Part shown: in pieces, positions 53,226-61,950 of the stretch
Numbering within the stretch: position 1 is the stretch's first letter
Layout: each line of letters starts with the position of its first letter
NCBI GenBank assembly: GCA_021776335.1
Contig: JAJFGB010000007.1
Coordinates: forward strand, 558,001 to 622,000
Length of the DNA stretch: 64,000 bases
Source of the DNA: Hyphococcus sp.
GTDB lineage: Bacteria > Pseudomonadota > Alphaproteobacteria > Caulobacterales > Parvularculaceae
Direction of reading: 5' to 3'
The notes under the pieces: model-generated
What the model saw: only the letters and a program-made list of their open reading frames with translations
What the model was told of the DNA's origin: nothing
Database searches by the model: none
Made by a program: the position numbers and the translations under genes

Positions 53226-54331
53226 TATTTGCCCTCATCTTTGTTGATGCGCCCGCGCATTAAAATATCCGGGCAAAGGGTCTGTGTTTCGATGTCGCTC
53301 ATGCGCAATGCGTCTGACAAATTATCGGCGCCAGATCCGGCAACCGGGCTTTTGCCGTCGCCGCCAATAATGACCGGGGCGATAAAAGCCCAGACTTCGT
53401 CCACGAGGCGCGCGTCAAAAAACGATCCAAGAATAGCGCCGCCGCCTTCGATCATGATCCCGTTGAGCGGCCGCTCGCTTAACGCGATCATCAACGCGTC
53501 CAGATCCGGGCGGCCATTGCGGTCTGCCTCCAGCGCCAGAATTTCAACGCCATGCTCATGAAAAGCTGCAAGACGGTGCGCTGGCGCCGCTTTTGTGGTG
53601 ACCAGCAGTGCGCCTTTGCCGGCGCGATCATAGACTTTGGCGCCGGGCGAAGTGCGCGCCGTCGAATCGAGAACAATGCGCAGCGGATATTGGGTTTCGC
53701 TTTGATCGCGGCGCGCTGTCAGCGAGGGATCATCAGCAATGACGGTGTCAGCCCCGACAATGATAGCATCAATCTGGCGGCGCAGATCATGGGCGCGCGT
53801 CCGGGCGTTCTCGCCCGTGATCCATTTGCTGTCGCCCTGATGGGTTGCAATTTTGCCGTCGAGGCTGGCCGCAAATTTCGCGACCACATAAGGGCGATGC
53901 GTCTCAAGCTTGTGCAGCCAGAAACGGTTCAGCGCCCGGGCTTCTTTTTCGAATTCGCTTCGCGTTACTTTGATTCCGGCTTGGTCGAGCCTTGCAGCGC
54001 CGCCCGCCGCAACCGGATTCGGATCGGCGACGGCGTAGATAACTTCTGCAATGCCGGCCTTAATCAGGGCGTCGGCACAAGGGCCGGTTCGGCCTGTGTG
54101 GTTGCAAGGCTCAAGGGTGACATAGACCGTCGCGCCGCGCGCAGCGTCGCCAGCGGATTTGAGGGCGACGATTTCAGCATGATCGAGGCCGGGGCCTTCG
54201 TGCCAGCCTTCGGCGACAATCCTGCCATCATTGACGATGACGCAGCCGACCATTGGATTGGGCGCAGTCCGGCCTTCGGCACGCGCCGCCAACGCTATAG
54301 CCCGCTTCATATGGTTCTGGGCAAAGCCCAT
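53225..54331 (-). CDS. ribD: bifunctional deaminase/reductase RibD
   Basis: RibD deaminates and then reduces the pyrimidine intermediate of riboflavin synthesis. The 368-residue protein has the N-terminal deaminase zinc site HAEIVALKSAG near 51 and EPCNHTGRTGPCADA near 75-89, with the APNPMVGCVIV start near 23. The C-terminal reductase follows from about 145 (VVAKFAASLDGKIAT, GGGAILGSFFDARLVDE). The ATG at 54331 stands directly after the T-tract of the attenuator. AAGGGG inside the hairpin serves as ribosome binding site, so folding could also block translation. An internal Met at residue 8 is the alternative start. Confidence 0.95.
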   Translation of the reverse strand: MGFAQNHMKRAIALAARAEGRTAPNPMVGCVIVNDGRIVAEGWHEGPGLDHAEIVALKSAGDAARGATVYVTLEPCNHTGRTGPCADALIKAGIAEVIYAVADPNPVAAGGAARLDQAGIKVTRSEFEKEARALNRFWLHKLETHRPYVVAKFAASLDGKIATHQGDSKWITGENARTRAHDLRRQIDAIIVGADTVIADDPSLTARRDQSETQYPLRIVLDSTARTSPGAKVYDRAGKGALLVTTKAAPAHRLAAFHEHGVEILALEADRNGRPDLDALMIALSERPLNGIMIEGGGAILGSFFDARLVDEVWAFIAPVIIGGDGKSPVAGSGADNLSDALRMSDIETQTLCPDILMRGRINKDEGK

Positions 54332-54364
54332 AAAAAAAGCCCCTTGGCCAAACGGATTCGGGGC
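54332..54364 (-). terminator. riboswitch-linked attenuator abutting the ribD start
   Basis: Read leftward, GCCCC (54364-54360) pairs with GGGGC (54343-54339) across a 16-base loop that itself contains TTGG/CCAA pairing. A run of seven T (54338-54332) follows and ends at the ribD ATG. It also buries the AAGGGG ribosome binding site. It is probably the expression platform of the FMN riboswitch. Confidence 0.6.
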
Positions 54365-54446
54365 GTCAAAACAGGACCATTACGCTTTGCGGGCGCCGGA
54401 CGCATCCATAGCGTCGTCGCGCACAAGCCTGACGGCCTGTCTCGAA

Positions 54447-54592
54447 CCTTCTACCATCCGGACTATGACCGTCGGCTCTGGGCTCTCACCAGAATCTGCA
54501 TCGGCGCAAATGGGCGCTTCCGCTCGCGGGCTTGTCAGGAAAATCCCTGCATTACCGCCGGTGGGGACTTTCACCCCGCCCCGAAGATTCTT
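54447..54592 (-). promoter_or_regulatory. FMN riboswitch (RFN element)
   Basis: The minus strand carries the RFN consensus in order: GGGCGGGGTGAAAGTCCCCA, then CCGGCGGTAATG, AAGCCCGCGAGCG, GATTCTGGTGAGA, CCAGAGCCGACGG, TATAGTCCGGATG-type end (here CATAGTCCGGATG) and GAAGG. The match is nearly complete. It lies in the leader of the ribD-ribE-ribB-ribH-folE operon and should reduce its expression when FMN is plentiful. Confidence 0.97.
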
Positions 54593-54617
54593 ATCTCGCG
54601 GATTGCTCCACGCTTCC

Positions 54618-54646
54618 TATATAGCGCTCGCGCCCAAGCCCTGCAA
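54618..54646 (-). promoter_or_regulatory. candidate rib operon promoter
   Basis: On the minus strand TTGCAG (54641-54646) and TATATA (54618-54623) are 17 bases apart. Transcription would begin near 54611, about 20 bases before the riboswitch. It also lies within the 5' flank of the divergent agmatine deiminase gene. Confidence 0.6.
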
Positions 54647-54678
54647 TATCTGGCCACAGTCAATTTCCGGAGCCCCTA

Positions 54679-55746
54679 ATGATTACGCCCCGCCGCCAGC
54701 CCGCTGAATGGTCACCTCATGAGGCGGTGTGGATTGGTTGGCCGAGCGCGGCTGACCTATGGGGGGATGATTTGGGGCCAGCACGTGCTGAGGTTGAGGA
54801 TTTCATCCGCGCGATCCTCTTTCCCAACGCCAACAAGCCAGGACCGGACGAGCGCGGCGAGCGCGTTAACCTCCTTGTGCGCGGCGCCAAGGCGCGCGCG
54901 GCGGCAGAGATTATGCGCGCACGTCTGCCGGACACTGATGTGCTTTCCATTCACGAAGCGCCCATGGGCGACATCTGGCTGCGCGATACGGGGCCGATTT
55001 TCGCGCGCACTGAAGGTGGTTCTCTTGTTGCGAGTGCTTTTCGTTTCAATGGCTGGGGCGGTAAATATCAGCTGCCGGATGATGACCGGATCGCTGATAT
55101 TATGGCTGCCAGTGCAGGCGTGCGCCTGCGTCGCTTTGACGATTTTGTCGGTGAGGGCGGGGCGCTTGAGACCGATGGCGAGGGAACATTCATCACGACG
55201 CGGCAATGTTTGTTGAACAAAAACCGCAATCCGTCTTTGTCGGAAAAAGAAATAGAGGAAGTCCTCGCCGCCGCCTTGGGGGCCGAAAAAGTGATCTGGC
55301 TGGATGAGGGGCTTGCGGGCGATCATACGGACGGTCACGTCGATAATCTCGCGCGGTTTGTTGCGCCGGGAAAAGTGGTTTGTATGCGGCCCAATGGCGA
55401 TGACGACCCCAATAGGAGTGTCCTGGCGGCAATCGAACAGAGGTTGCGTGTCGCGCAGGACGCTAAAGGCCGGAAGCTGGAGATCATCACGGTCCCATCG
55501 CCGGGTCGTGTCGACATTGACGGCGCGCCTGCAGCGGCGAGCCATTTGAATTTTTACATCTCAAATCATGCGCTGATCATGCCATGTTATGGACGTCTGA
55601 CCGGCGTCAATGACGCTGCCCTTGAGGCGCTGGAAATACTAGAGGGACATATGGATCGCGGGCATCTCTTCGCAATTGATTCGTCCCACCTGCTGACGGG
55701 CGGCGGCTCCTTCCACTGCATTTCTCAACAGCAACCCAAAATCTAG
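54679..55746 (+). CDS. aguA: agmatine deiminase
   Basis: AguA converts agmatine to N-carbamoylputrescine in polyamine synthesis. The 355-residue protein shows the guanidino-modifying fold: WSPHEAVWIGWPS near 10-22, DIWLRDTGPIF near 97, FNGWGGKY near 122, GEGGALETDGEG near 155, DHTDGHVDNLARF near 214-226 with the active-site His. The catalytic Cys is near 349 in GGGSFHCISQQQP. The ATG is followed by a normal coding start. It is divergent from the rib operon. Confidence 0.95.
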   Translation: MITPRRQPAEWSPHEAVWIGWPSAADLWGDDLGPARAEVEDFIRAILFPNANKPGPDERGERVNLLVRGAKARAAAEIMRARLPDTDVLSIHEAPMGDIWLRDTGPIFARTEGGSLVASAFRFNGWGGKYQLPDDDRIADIMAASAGVRLRRFDDFVGEGGALETDGEGTFITTRQCLLNKNRNPSLSEKEIEEVLAAALGAEKVIWLDEGLAGDHTDGHVDNLARFVAPGKVVCMRPNGDDDPNRSVLAAIEQRLRVAQDAKGRKLEIITVPSPGRVDIDGAPAAASHLNFYISNHALIMPCYGRLTGVNDAALEALEILEGHMDRGHLFAIDSSHLLTGGGSFHCISQQQPKI

Positions 55747-55929
55747 CCGAAACGGCTCGCCGGGGCCGATGAAACGAGCCATTTTTGCGCTGAATAGAGG
55801 AAATTTACGTCTTCCTTACTTGCCAGCTGCTGCCGGCCTCATCACCATGCGTGCCGAATGACGCTTCGGTCGGGGATTTGACCCGTCGGGCGCCCTTGGG
55901 GTTTTGCCAATAAAAAAGGAGCCGCGACC

Positions 55930-58167
55930 ATGCGGGTAAAAACTATTGTTTCTTCATTAGCGTTGATGACAGCGCTTTATGGGTGTGGACAGTCGGGAGA
56001 CACTGTGAGCGATGTTGACGCTGCCGAAACGGAAACGGTCGTGAACGAAGATATCGGTGATCTTTTCGCCGGATTGGCGCCTGCCGTCGCCTCGAACGAT
56101 GAAGGCAATATATTACTTTCCGCTTATGATGGCCCTTATAGCGGTGTGCCGCATTTCGATGAAATGGACATCGCTGGCGCCAAACCCGCTTTTGAGGCGG
56201 CGATGGCAAAAAACCTCGCCGAGATCGATATCATTGCCGACAATCCGAACCTGCCAACATTTGCAAACACGATCATCGCACTTGAAAAAACCAGCGAGGA
56301 ACTGAGCAACGTTTTTACCTATTGGGGTATCTGGCGTTCCAATATGTCGACGCCTGAAACACGCGCAGTCCAGCAGGAGATGGCGCCGGTTCTTTCAGAG
56401 TTTTTCTCAAAGATCACCCAGAATGACAAATTATTTGCACGGGTGCGCGCCGTTTATGAAGGCGAAGAGTTTAAAACACTGCGGCCAGATCAGCAGCGCG
56501 TTGTCTGGCTCACCTATGATCAGTTCGCATCAAATGGCGCCACGCTGGAGGGGGACGCAAAGACCCGCTACGCAGAGATCAATCAGCGGCTTGCAGAACT
56601 GCACTCGCAGTTTGGCAATAATGTGCTGGGTGACGAAGAAGGCTATGTCACTTATATCAACGCCGATCAGCTTGGCGGGTTGCCTGCGTCTTTTGTGACC
56701 ACAGCTGCCGCCGCTGCCGCTGATCGTGGTCGAGACGGTGAATATGCGATTACCAATACGCGCTCTTCCATGTCTCCTTTTCTGATCTATTCAGACGAGC
56801 GCGATTTGCGCGAGACCGTCTGGAGCACCTATTACAGCCGCGGCGACAATGGCGACGACAAGGACAACAACGCCATCATGGCGGAAATCCTGCAGCTTCG
56901 TCATGAACGCGTTGGGCTGCTCGGTTACGAAAATTACGCGTCATGGCGGCTGCAAAACCGCATGGCCAAGAAACCGGAAAATGCACTGAATCTGCTGGAA
57001 GCAGTGTGGCCGGCGGCGTTAGCGCGCGTCGAAGAAGAAGTCGCCGAGATGCAGGCGATTGTCGATGCGGATGGCGGCAGTTTCGAGATCGCACCATGGG
57101 ACTATCGCTACTACATGGAAAAAGTCCGTCAGGCGAAATACGACCTCAACTCCGATGAAGTGAAACAATATCTCCAGCTCGACAAACTGCGCGAGGCGAT
57201 GTTTTTTGTTTCCGGCGAACTTTTTAATTTCAACTTTGAATCGGTTCCGGAAGGCTCCGTGCCGGTCTGGCATGAGGACGTGAAAGTCTGGGAGGTTACT
57301 GACAAAACTTCCGGCGATCATGTGGGGCTTTGGTATCTTGATCCATTTGCGCGTCCGGGCAAACGCTCCGGCGCTTGGGCCACAACCTATCGCAGCCATG
57401 ATTTACTCGATGGCGTAAAGAAAACGCCGTTGTCTGCGAATAACTCCAACTTCATCAAAGGCGCTCCAGGCGAGCCGGTGTTGGTTTCATGGGACGATGC
57501 AGAGACCCTCTTTCATGAGTTTGGTCACGCACTGCATTATTTGTCGTCAAATGTTGCTTATCCGACCTTAAATGGCGGTGTCCGTGATTACACTGAGTTC
57601 CAGTCACAATTGCTCGAGCATTGGCTTTCAACCGATACCGTGATCGAAAACTATCTTGTGCATTATGAAACTGGTGAGCCGATACCGGCGGAACTGGTGG
57701 CGAAAATCAAAGCCGCTGCAACGTTCAATCAGGGATTTTCAACCACCGAATATCTCGCCTCTGCGCTGGTTGATATGCGCTATCACTCGGTTAATCCTGC
57801 CGGGATCGATACAGATGCATTTGAACGCGCGACGCTTACGGAACTTGGCATGCCGGACGAAATCGTCATGCGTCACCGGTCTCCGCATTTCGGCCATATC
57901 TTCTCTGGGGAAGGGTATTCCGCCGGATATTATGGTTATATGTGGGCCGATGTTTTGACCTCCGATGCGGCGGAAGCTTTTGCTGAAGCGCCTGGCGGAT
58001 TCTATGACAAGGATATGGCGAAAAAGCTCGTGGATAATCTGTTCGCCGTTCGCAATTCGGTTGATCCCGCTGACGCCTATCGCGCGTTTCGCGGTCGTGA
58101 TGCATCGATCGACGCCTTGATGCGCGATCGCGGTTTTCCGGTGCCAGAGGCGGAAGGCGACGAATAG
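55930..58167 (+). CDS. M3 family metallopeptidase, lipoprotein
   Basis: The 745-residue protein is a dipeptidyl carboxypeptidase/oligopeptidase A type enzyme. The leader ends in lipobox LYGC, so it is probably an envelope lipoprotein, then an acidic linker. The zinc site HEFGHALHYLSS lies near 527. Supporting motifs include YDLNSDEVKQYLQL near 400 and GYYGYMWADVLTSDAAEAF near 672-690. These enzymes trim short peptides; the exported form would act on periplasmic peptides. AAAAGGAG precedes the ATG. A bidirectional terminator follows. Confidence 0.94.
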   Translation: MRVKTIVSSLALMTALYGCGQSGDTVSDVDAAETETVVNEDIGDLFAGLAPAVASNDEGNILLSAYDGPYSGVPHFDEMDIAGAKPAFEAAMAKNLAEIDIIADNPNLPTFANTIIALEKTSEELSNVFTYWGIWRSNMSTPETRAVQQEMAPVLSEFFSKITQNDKLFARVRAVYEGEEFKTLRPDQQRVVWLTYDQFASNGATLEGDAKTRYAEINQRLAELHSQFGNNVLGDEEGYVTYINADQLGGLPASFVTTAAAAAADRGRDGEYAITNTRSSMSPFLIYSDERDLRETVWSTYYSRGDNGDDKDNNAIMAEILQLRHERVGLLGYENYASWRLQNRMAKKPENALNLLEAVWPAALARVEEEVAEMQAIVDADGGSFEIAPWDYRYYMEKVRQAKYDLNSDEVKQYLQLDKLREAMFFVSGELFNFNFESVPEGSVPVWHEDVKVWEVTDKTSGDHVGLWYLDPFARPGKRSGAWATTYRSHDLLDGVKKTPLSANNSNFIKGAPGEPVLVSWDDAETLFHEFGHALHYLSSNVAYPTLNGGVRDYTEFQSQLLEHWLSTDTVIENYLVHYETGEPIPAELVAKIKAAATFNQGFSTTEYLASALVDMRYHSVNPAGIDTDAFERATLTELGMPDEIVMRHRSPHFGHIFSGEGYSAGYYGYMWADVLTSDAAEAFAEAPGGFYDKDMAKKLVDNLFAVRNSVDPADAYRAFRGRDASIDALMRDRGFPVPEAEGDE

Positions 58168-58198
58168 ACAGCCGATCGCATAGCGATTGCTTGAGTTA

Positions 58199-58238
58199 AA
58201 AAGCCGGGACTGGTTGAGGCCAGTCCCGGCTTTTTTTC
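58199..58238. terminator. bidirectional intrinsic terminator
   Basis: AAGCCGGGACTGG (58201-58213) pairs perfectly with CCAGTCCCGGCTT (58220-58232) across a 6-base loop. A T-run follows on the plus strand (58231-58237) and an A-run precedes it, giving a T-run on the minus strand. It separates the convergent M3 peptidase and msrA genes. Confidence 0.93.
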
Positions 58239-58847
58239 CTACTTACCCCAAATTTTCGCTACGCGCCGATCCCGTCCGCAACTCGTTCGATAGAATTTAT
58301 ACCGGACCGGATTTTTCTTGTAATAATCCTGATGATAGTCTTCGGCGATCCAGAATTGGTCTAGCGCGCGTATCGGTGTGACGGTCGCTTTGCCCAGCTC
58401 CATATCGGCCTGGGTTTTTGCAGCTTCGGCGGCTGCCTTCTGCGCGGCGCTGTTATAAAATATTGCCGTCGTATAGGCGTGACCGCGATCGCAAAACTGG
58501 CCGCCATCATCCAGCGGATCCACATGACGGAAGAAATAATCCACAAGCTCCCGATAGGAAACAACATTCGGGTCGAAGGGAATTTTTGCAACTTCCAGAT
58601 GGCCTTCATGGTTGCCATAGGTCGGGTTCTGTAAGGCGCCGCCAGCGTATCCGGACTGAACGTTGCCGACACCGTCGAGTTTTTCAAAATCACTTTCAAC
58701 GCACCAAAAACATCCGCCGGCGAAAACAGCCGTTTCTGATGTCGATATTTCCTTCGCTGCGGTCTCGCCTGCATCTTCCGAAAGGGCGGACAGCGAGAAA
58801 ATGGTTAATGCGGCGGTAATGATAAAAACAATCATGTTTCTTGTCAT
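58239..58847 (-). CDS. msrA: exported peptide-methionine (S)-S-oxide reductase
   Basis: MsrA repairs oxidised methionine in proteins. The start at 58847 has AGGAG six bases upstream and gives 202 residues. The first 25 are a signal peptide (MIVFIITAALTIFSLSAL), so the enzyme should act in the periplasm. The active-site GGCFWCVESDFEKLDGV lies near 43 and further marks are GYAGG, YGNHEGHLEV, and DPLDDGGQFCDRGHAYTTAIF near 118-138 (core GGQFCDRGHAY). A second Cys near the end (RTSCGRD) could be the resolving one. Confidence 0.95.
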   Translation of the reverse strand: MTRNMIVFIITAALTIFSLSALSEDAGETAAKEISTSETAVFAGGCFWCVESDFEKLDGVGNVQSGYAGGALQNPTYGNHEGHLEVAKIPFDPNVVSYRELVDYFFRHVDPLDDGGQFCDRGHAYTTAIFYNSAAQKAAAEAAKTQADMELGKATVTPIRALDQFWIAEDYHQDYYKKNPVRYKFYRTSCGRDRRVAKIWGK

Positions 58848-59040
58848 TGGACGGCTCCTGAGTCTGACCGAAGATATGGGCATTGGGATGCCTGTTTGAC
58901 TAGGTTTTTCCGGGTGGGCTCACCACTTTGTTATGTGATGTGCGTCATGTGACCAGCAATTTCCATACAATTTGAATGAAAATATTCAAAGGCAGTTCAT
59001 TACTCTCAACGAATAATGGACGCACAGGGAGTGAGGGCTC

Positions 59041-59622
59041 GTGTTGCGTAATCTGGTCATAAGTGCGGTCGTGCTTTGCGCCGCTTCGATAGGCACTGCA
59101 TCGGCTGCAGTGACTGTTTATCCCGTCAACATATTCTCGCAAACCGGCGTGACGAATGCCGGTAACGCGTTGGGCGCCCCCGATGGCGCCGCCGCCGTAA
59201 TCGGCAATGGCGGCTCACTGGTTCTGGAATTCAATCGATGGCTGGTCGGCAATACGGCTAGATTTGACCTGGTGGCGAACGGGGTATTCGCGGCCGGCGC
59301 CGTTTCCATTGGTCACGTGGTTGGCGGTGTTGCGACATTTTCGGCGGAATCCAATTTCAATACCATATTCGGCGCCGGCATTGTTCAGACGTTCGACCTC
59401 TCTACGCAATGCGCAGCGATATCGGTGAACGGCTGTAGCCTGGTGCGGATCAGAACCACAAATACGTTTTTCAGTAGCGGTATTGCTCTTGATGGCCTGA
59501 CCTCTTCAGCGCCTGAGCCCGGCGCCTGGGCACTGATGATTGTTGGCTTTATCGCCATGGCTGGACGCCTCAAAATGCTCCGCCGATCTGACCGCATTGG
59601 GGCGCTCGCCATCGCGCGCTGA
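59041..59622 (+). CDS. PEP-CTERM sorting-signal protein
   Basis: The 193-residue protein starts at GTG 59041 with a signal peptide ending near TASAAVTV. A beta-rich, Gly/Ala/Asn-rich domain follows, with one disulfide-like Cys pair (QCAAISVNGC). The end is a textbook PEP-CTERM signal: SAPEPGAWALMIVGFIAM followed by a basic RLKMLRR tail. PEP-CTERM proteins are processed by an exosortase (XrtA type) and often end up on the surface or in the biofilm matrix. No exosortase gene is in this window. Confidence 0.88.
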   Translation: MLRNLVISAVVLCAASIGTASAAVTVYPVNIFSQTGVTNAGNALGAPDGAAAVIGNGGSLVLEFNRWLVGNTARFDLVANGVFAAGAVSIGHVVGGVATFSAESNFNTIFGAGIVQTFDLSTQCAAISVNGCSLVRIRTTNTFFSSGIALDGLTSSAPEPGAWALMIVGFIAMAGRLKMLRRSDRIGALAIAR

Positions 59623-59666
59623 GCCGAAAAACGCTGCTTTCTCCGACCTCCGCCGCCATGGAGAAG

Positions 59667-59712
59667 AATTTTCGCCGTTCCGGAGCTTATCCCTGCCGGT
59701 GCGGCGAAAATT
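59667..59712. repeat. 11-bp perfect inverted repeat
   Basis: AATTTTCGCCG (59667-59677) and CGGCGAAAATT (59702-59712) are exact complements. The 24-base loop contains CCGG at both ends, which can extend the pairing. No T-run follows. It lies between the PEP-CTERM gene and the oligopeptidase gene, and could be an operator, mRNA-stabilising hairpin or weak terminator. Confidence 0.5.
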
Positions 59713-59811
59713 TGCGTCAGCAGCGGGCCTGAAACAGGCGCATTTGCGAATATCTCGGAAACGGCATATTTGCCCGAATAACATTCGCAAGAAACGCAGG
59801 AATATCTGGAC

Positions 59812-61950
59812 ATGAATGAACGCGATCCGTTCGCCGGCGCCCGTACCGTCGCGCTGCCTGAAATTGAAAAGCGTCCCATTGAGGCAACTCAGCATGGCAT
59901 TACGCGCGTCGATAACTACGCCTGGCTGCGCGACGAAAAATGGCAGGAGGTTCTGCGTGACACGTCAGTATTGGACGCGGATATTCGCACTGCGGTGGAT
60001 GCCGAAAATGGCTATTATAAAAAGCTTACCGATGACCTTGATCCATTACGCAAAACGCTATTCAGCGAAATGCGCGGCCGAATCAAGGAGGACGATACGA
60101 GTGTTCCGTCGAAAGATGGCGACTGGAAATATTGGGTAAAGTTCCGCGAAGGTGGCGAGTATCCAATTTTTGTGCGCGCGCCGGCGGCTGGCGGCGAAGA
60201 AAAAACTCTCTTTGACGGCGATAAAGAGGGCGAGGGCGCCGAGTTTTTCGATATCGGCGCTGTCGCCCATAGTCCTGATCACAAGTTAGTTGCGATCGCC
60301 GTTGATCGGGTCGGCTCGGAGTATTTTACGATCCGCATCCGCAATATCGAAACCGGCGAAGAGCTTTTGGAGACCATTGACAGCGCCGATGGCGGCGGCG
60401 CCGTCTGGAACGCATCATCGACGGCGTTTTACTATGTGGAACGCGATGATAAGCAGCGGCCGAAGCGCGTGAAGCTTCACATTTTGGGCGAAGACCCAGC
60501 TTCTGACAGGCTGGTTTATGAAGAGGCCGATGACGGATTTTTCCTCGATGTTTCAAAAAGCCAAAGCGGCGATTACATCTTCATTCGCGCGGGCAGCCAC
60601 ACCTCAAGCGATGTTCATTTCCTGCGTGCTGACGACCTTCAAGCAGCCCCAATTCTCGTTGAGGCGCGCGCCGAAAATGTTGAATATTCGGTGGAGCATC
60701 ATGGTGATGATTTTTACATTCTGACGAATGCTGATGGCGCCGTTGATTTTAAGATGGTCAAAACACCAGTCACCGCGCCGAATAAAGAGAACTGGTCCGA
60801 CTGGGTTGCCCATGAAGCCGGCGTTTATCTCGTGAGCTTTATACCTTATCAGGAATATATTGTACGGCTTGAGCGGTGCGATGCCTTACCCCGCATTGTG
60901 GTGTCGACGTATGACGGCGATGAGCACATTGTCGAATTTGACGAGGCCGCCTATAGTTTGGGGCTCAGGTCTGGTTATGAATATGACACAAGCGAAATTC
61001 GGTATGTTTATCAATCGCCGTCAACGCCTGAACAGACTTTTCAATATAATATGGGAGCGCGCACGCGTTCGCTGTTGAAATCTCAAGAGGTGCCGAGTGG
61101 TCATGATGCATCACTTTACGTGGTTGAGCGCATCAATGCGCTGGCTGCCGATGGCGCCGCTGTGCCGGTCACGGTTTTGCGCCTGAAATCAACGCCTAAG
61201 GATGGGTCAGCGCCGGTATTGCTCTATGGATATGGGGCATATGGAATGAATATTCCGGCGAGTTTTTCGACAAGCCTCCTGCCGCTTGTTGATCGCGGCG
61301 TCATTTATGCGCTTGCTCATATTCGAGGCGGTTCATCAAAAGGACGGCAATGGTATCTCGACGGCAAGCGCGACAAAAAGATGAACAGTTTCACCGATTT
61401 TACCGCCGTCGCCGATACGCTGATTGCACAAGGCTATACGTCGGAGAAGAAAATTGTGATTTATGGCGGCAGCGCCGGCGGTCTTTTGGTGGGCGCTGCG
61501 GTTAATCTGCGTCCGGAACTATTTGCTGGCGTGATCGCGGCGGTGCCGTTTGTTGATGTGATCAATACGATCTCTGACGCGGACCTGCCACTGACGCCGC
61601 CGGAATGGGACGAGTGGGGAAATCCTATCACCAGCGTCGAGGAATATGACTGGATCGCTGCTTATTCGCCTTATGACAATATTGCGCCAAAAGACTATCC
61701 GCCAATTATGGCGACGGGCGGATTAACGGATTATCGCGTGACCTATTGGGAGCCCACGAAATGGATCGCAAAGTTACGTGATGCGGCGACGGGCGGGCCA
61801 TTTGTCCTGCGCATGAATATGGGTGCAGGGCATGGAGGTTCAGCAGCCCGCTTTGAGCGGCTTGAAGAACGCGCGCATCTTTATGCCTTTGCCCTGCGGG
61901 CATGGGGAATAGAGGATGCCGAGCCCGTCAGCCACGGGAAGCAGGGTTAG
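59812..61950 (+). CDS. ptrB: oligopeptidase B (prolyl oligopeptidase family S9)
   Basis: The 712-residue protein cleaves short peptides after basic residues. The N-terminal part is the seven-bladed propeller, opening with the family motif DNYAWLRDEKWQEVL near 36. The C-terminal hydrolase has GYGAYGMNIPASFS near 473-486, HIRGGSSKGRQWY near 505, the nucleophile GGSAGGLLVGAA near 555, and the His in GAGHGGS near 680. The length fits oligopeptidase B. No signal peptide is seen. Its TAG overlaps the convergent RNase R stop by four bases. Confidence 0.93.
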   Translation: MNERDPFAGARTVALPEIEKRPIEATQHGITRVDNYAWLRDEKWQEVLRDTSVLDADIRTAVDAENGYYKKLTDDLDPLRKTLFSEMRGRIKEDDTSVPSKDGDWKYWVKFREGGEYPIFVRAPAAGGEEKTLFDGDKEGEGAEFFDIGAVAHSPDHKLVAIAVDRVGSEYFTIRIRNIETGEELLETIDSADGGGAVWNASSTAFYYVERDDKQRPKRVKLHILGEDPASDRLVYEEADDGFFLDVSKSQSGDYIFIRAGSHTSSDVHFLRADDLQAAPILVEARAENVEYSVEHHGDDFYILTNADGAVDFKMVKTPVTAPNKENWSDWVAHEAGVYLVSFIPYQEYIVRLERCDALPRIVVSTYDGDEHIVEFDEAAYSLGLRSGYEYDTSEIRYVYQSPSTPEQTFQYNMGARTRSLLKSQEVPSGHDASLYVVERINALAADGAAVPVTVLRLKSTPKDGSAPVLLYGYGAYGMNIPASFSTSLLPLVDRGVIYALAHIRGGSSKGRQWYLDGKRDKKMNSFTDFTAVADTLIAQGYTSEKKIVIYGGSAGGLLVGAAVNLRPELFAGVIAAVPFVDVINTISDADLPLTPPEWDEWGNPITSVEEYDWIAAYSPYDNIAPKDYPPIMATGGLTDYRVTYWEPTKWIAKLRDAATGGPFVLRMNMGAGHGGSAARFERLEERAHLYAFALRAWGIEDAEPVSHGKQG

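Noticed and set aside
53552-54679. 375-codon plus-strand frame antisense to ribD and the riboswitch
   Set aside because: It is the shadow of a conserved enzyme and a conserved RNA element on the other strand; the product resembles nothing.
54757-55545. 262-codon minus-strand frame inside aguA
   Set aside because: Antisense shadow of a clear agmatine deiminase.
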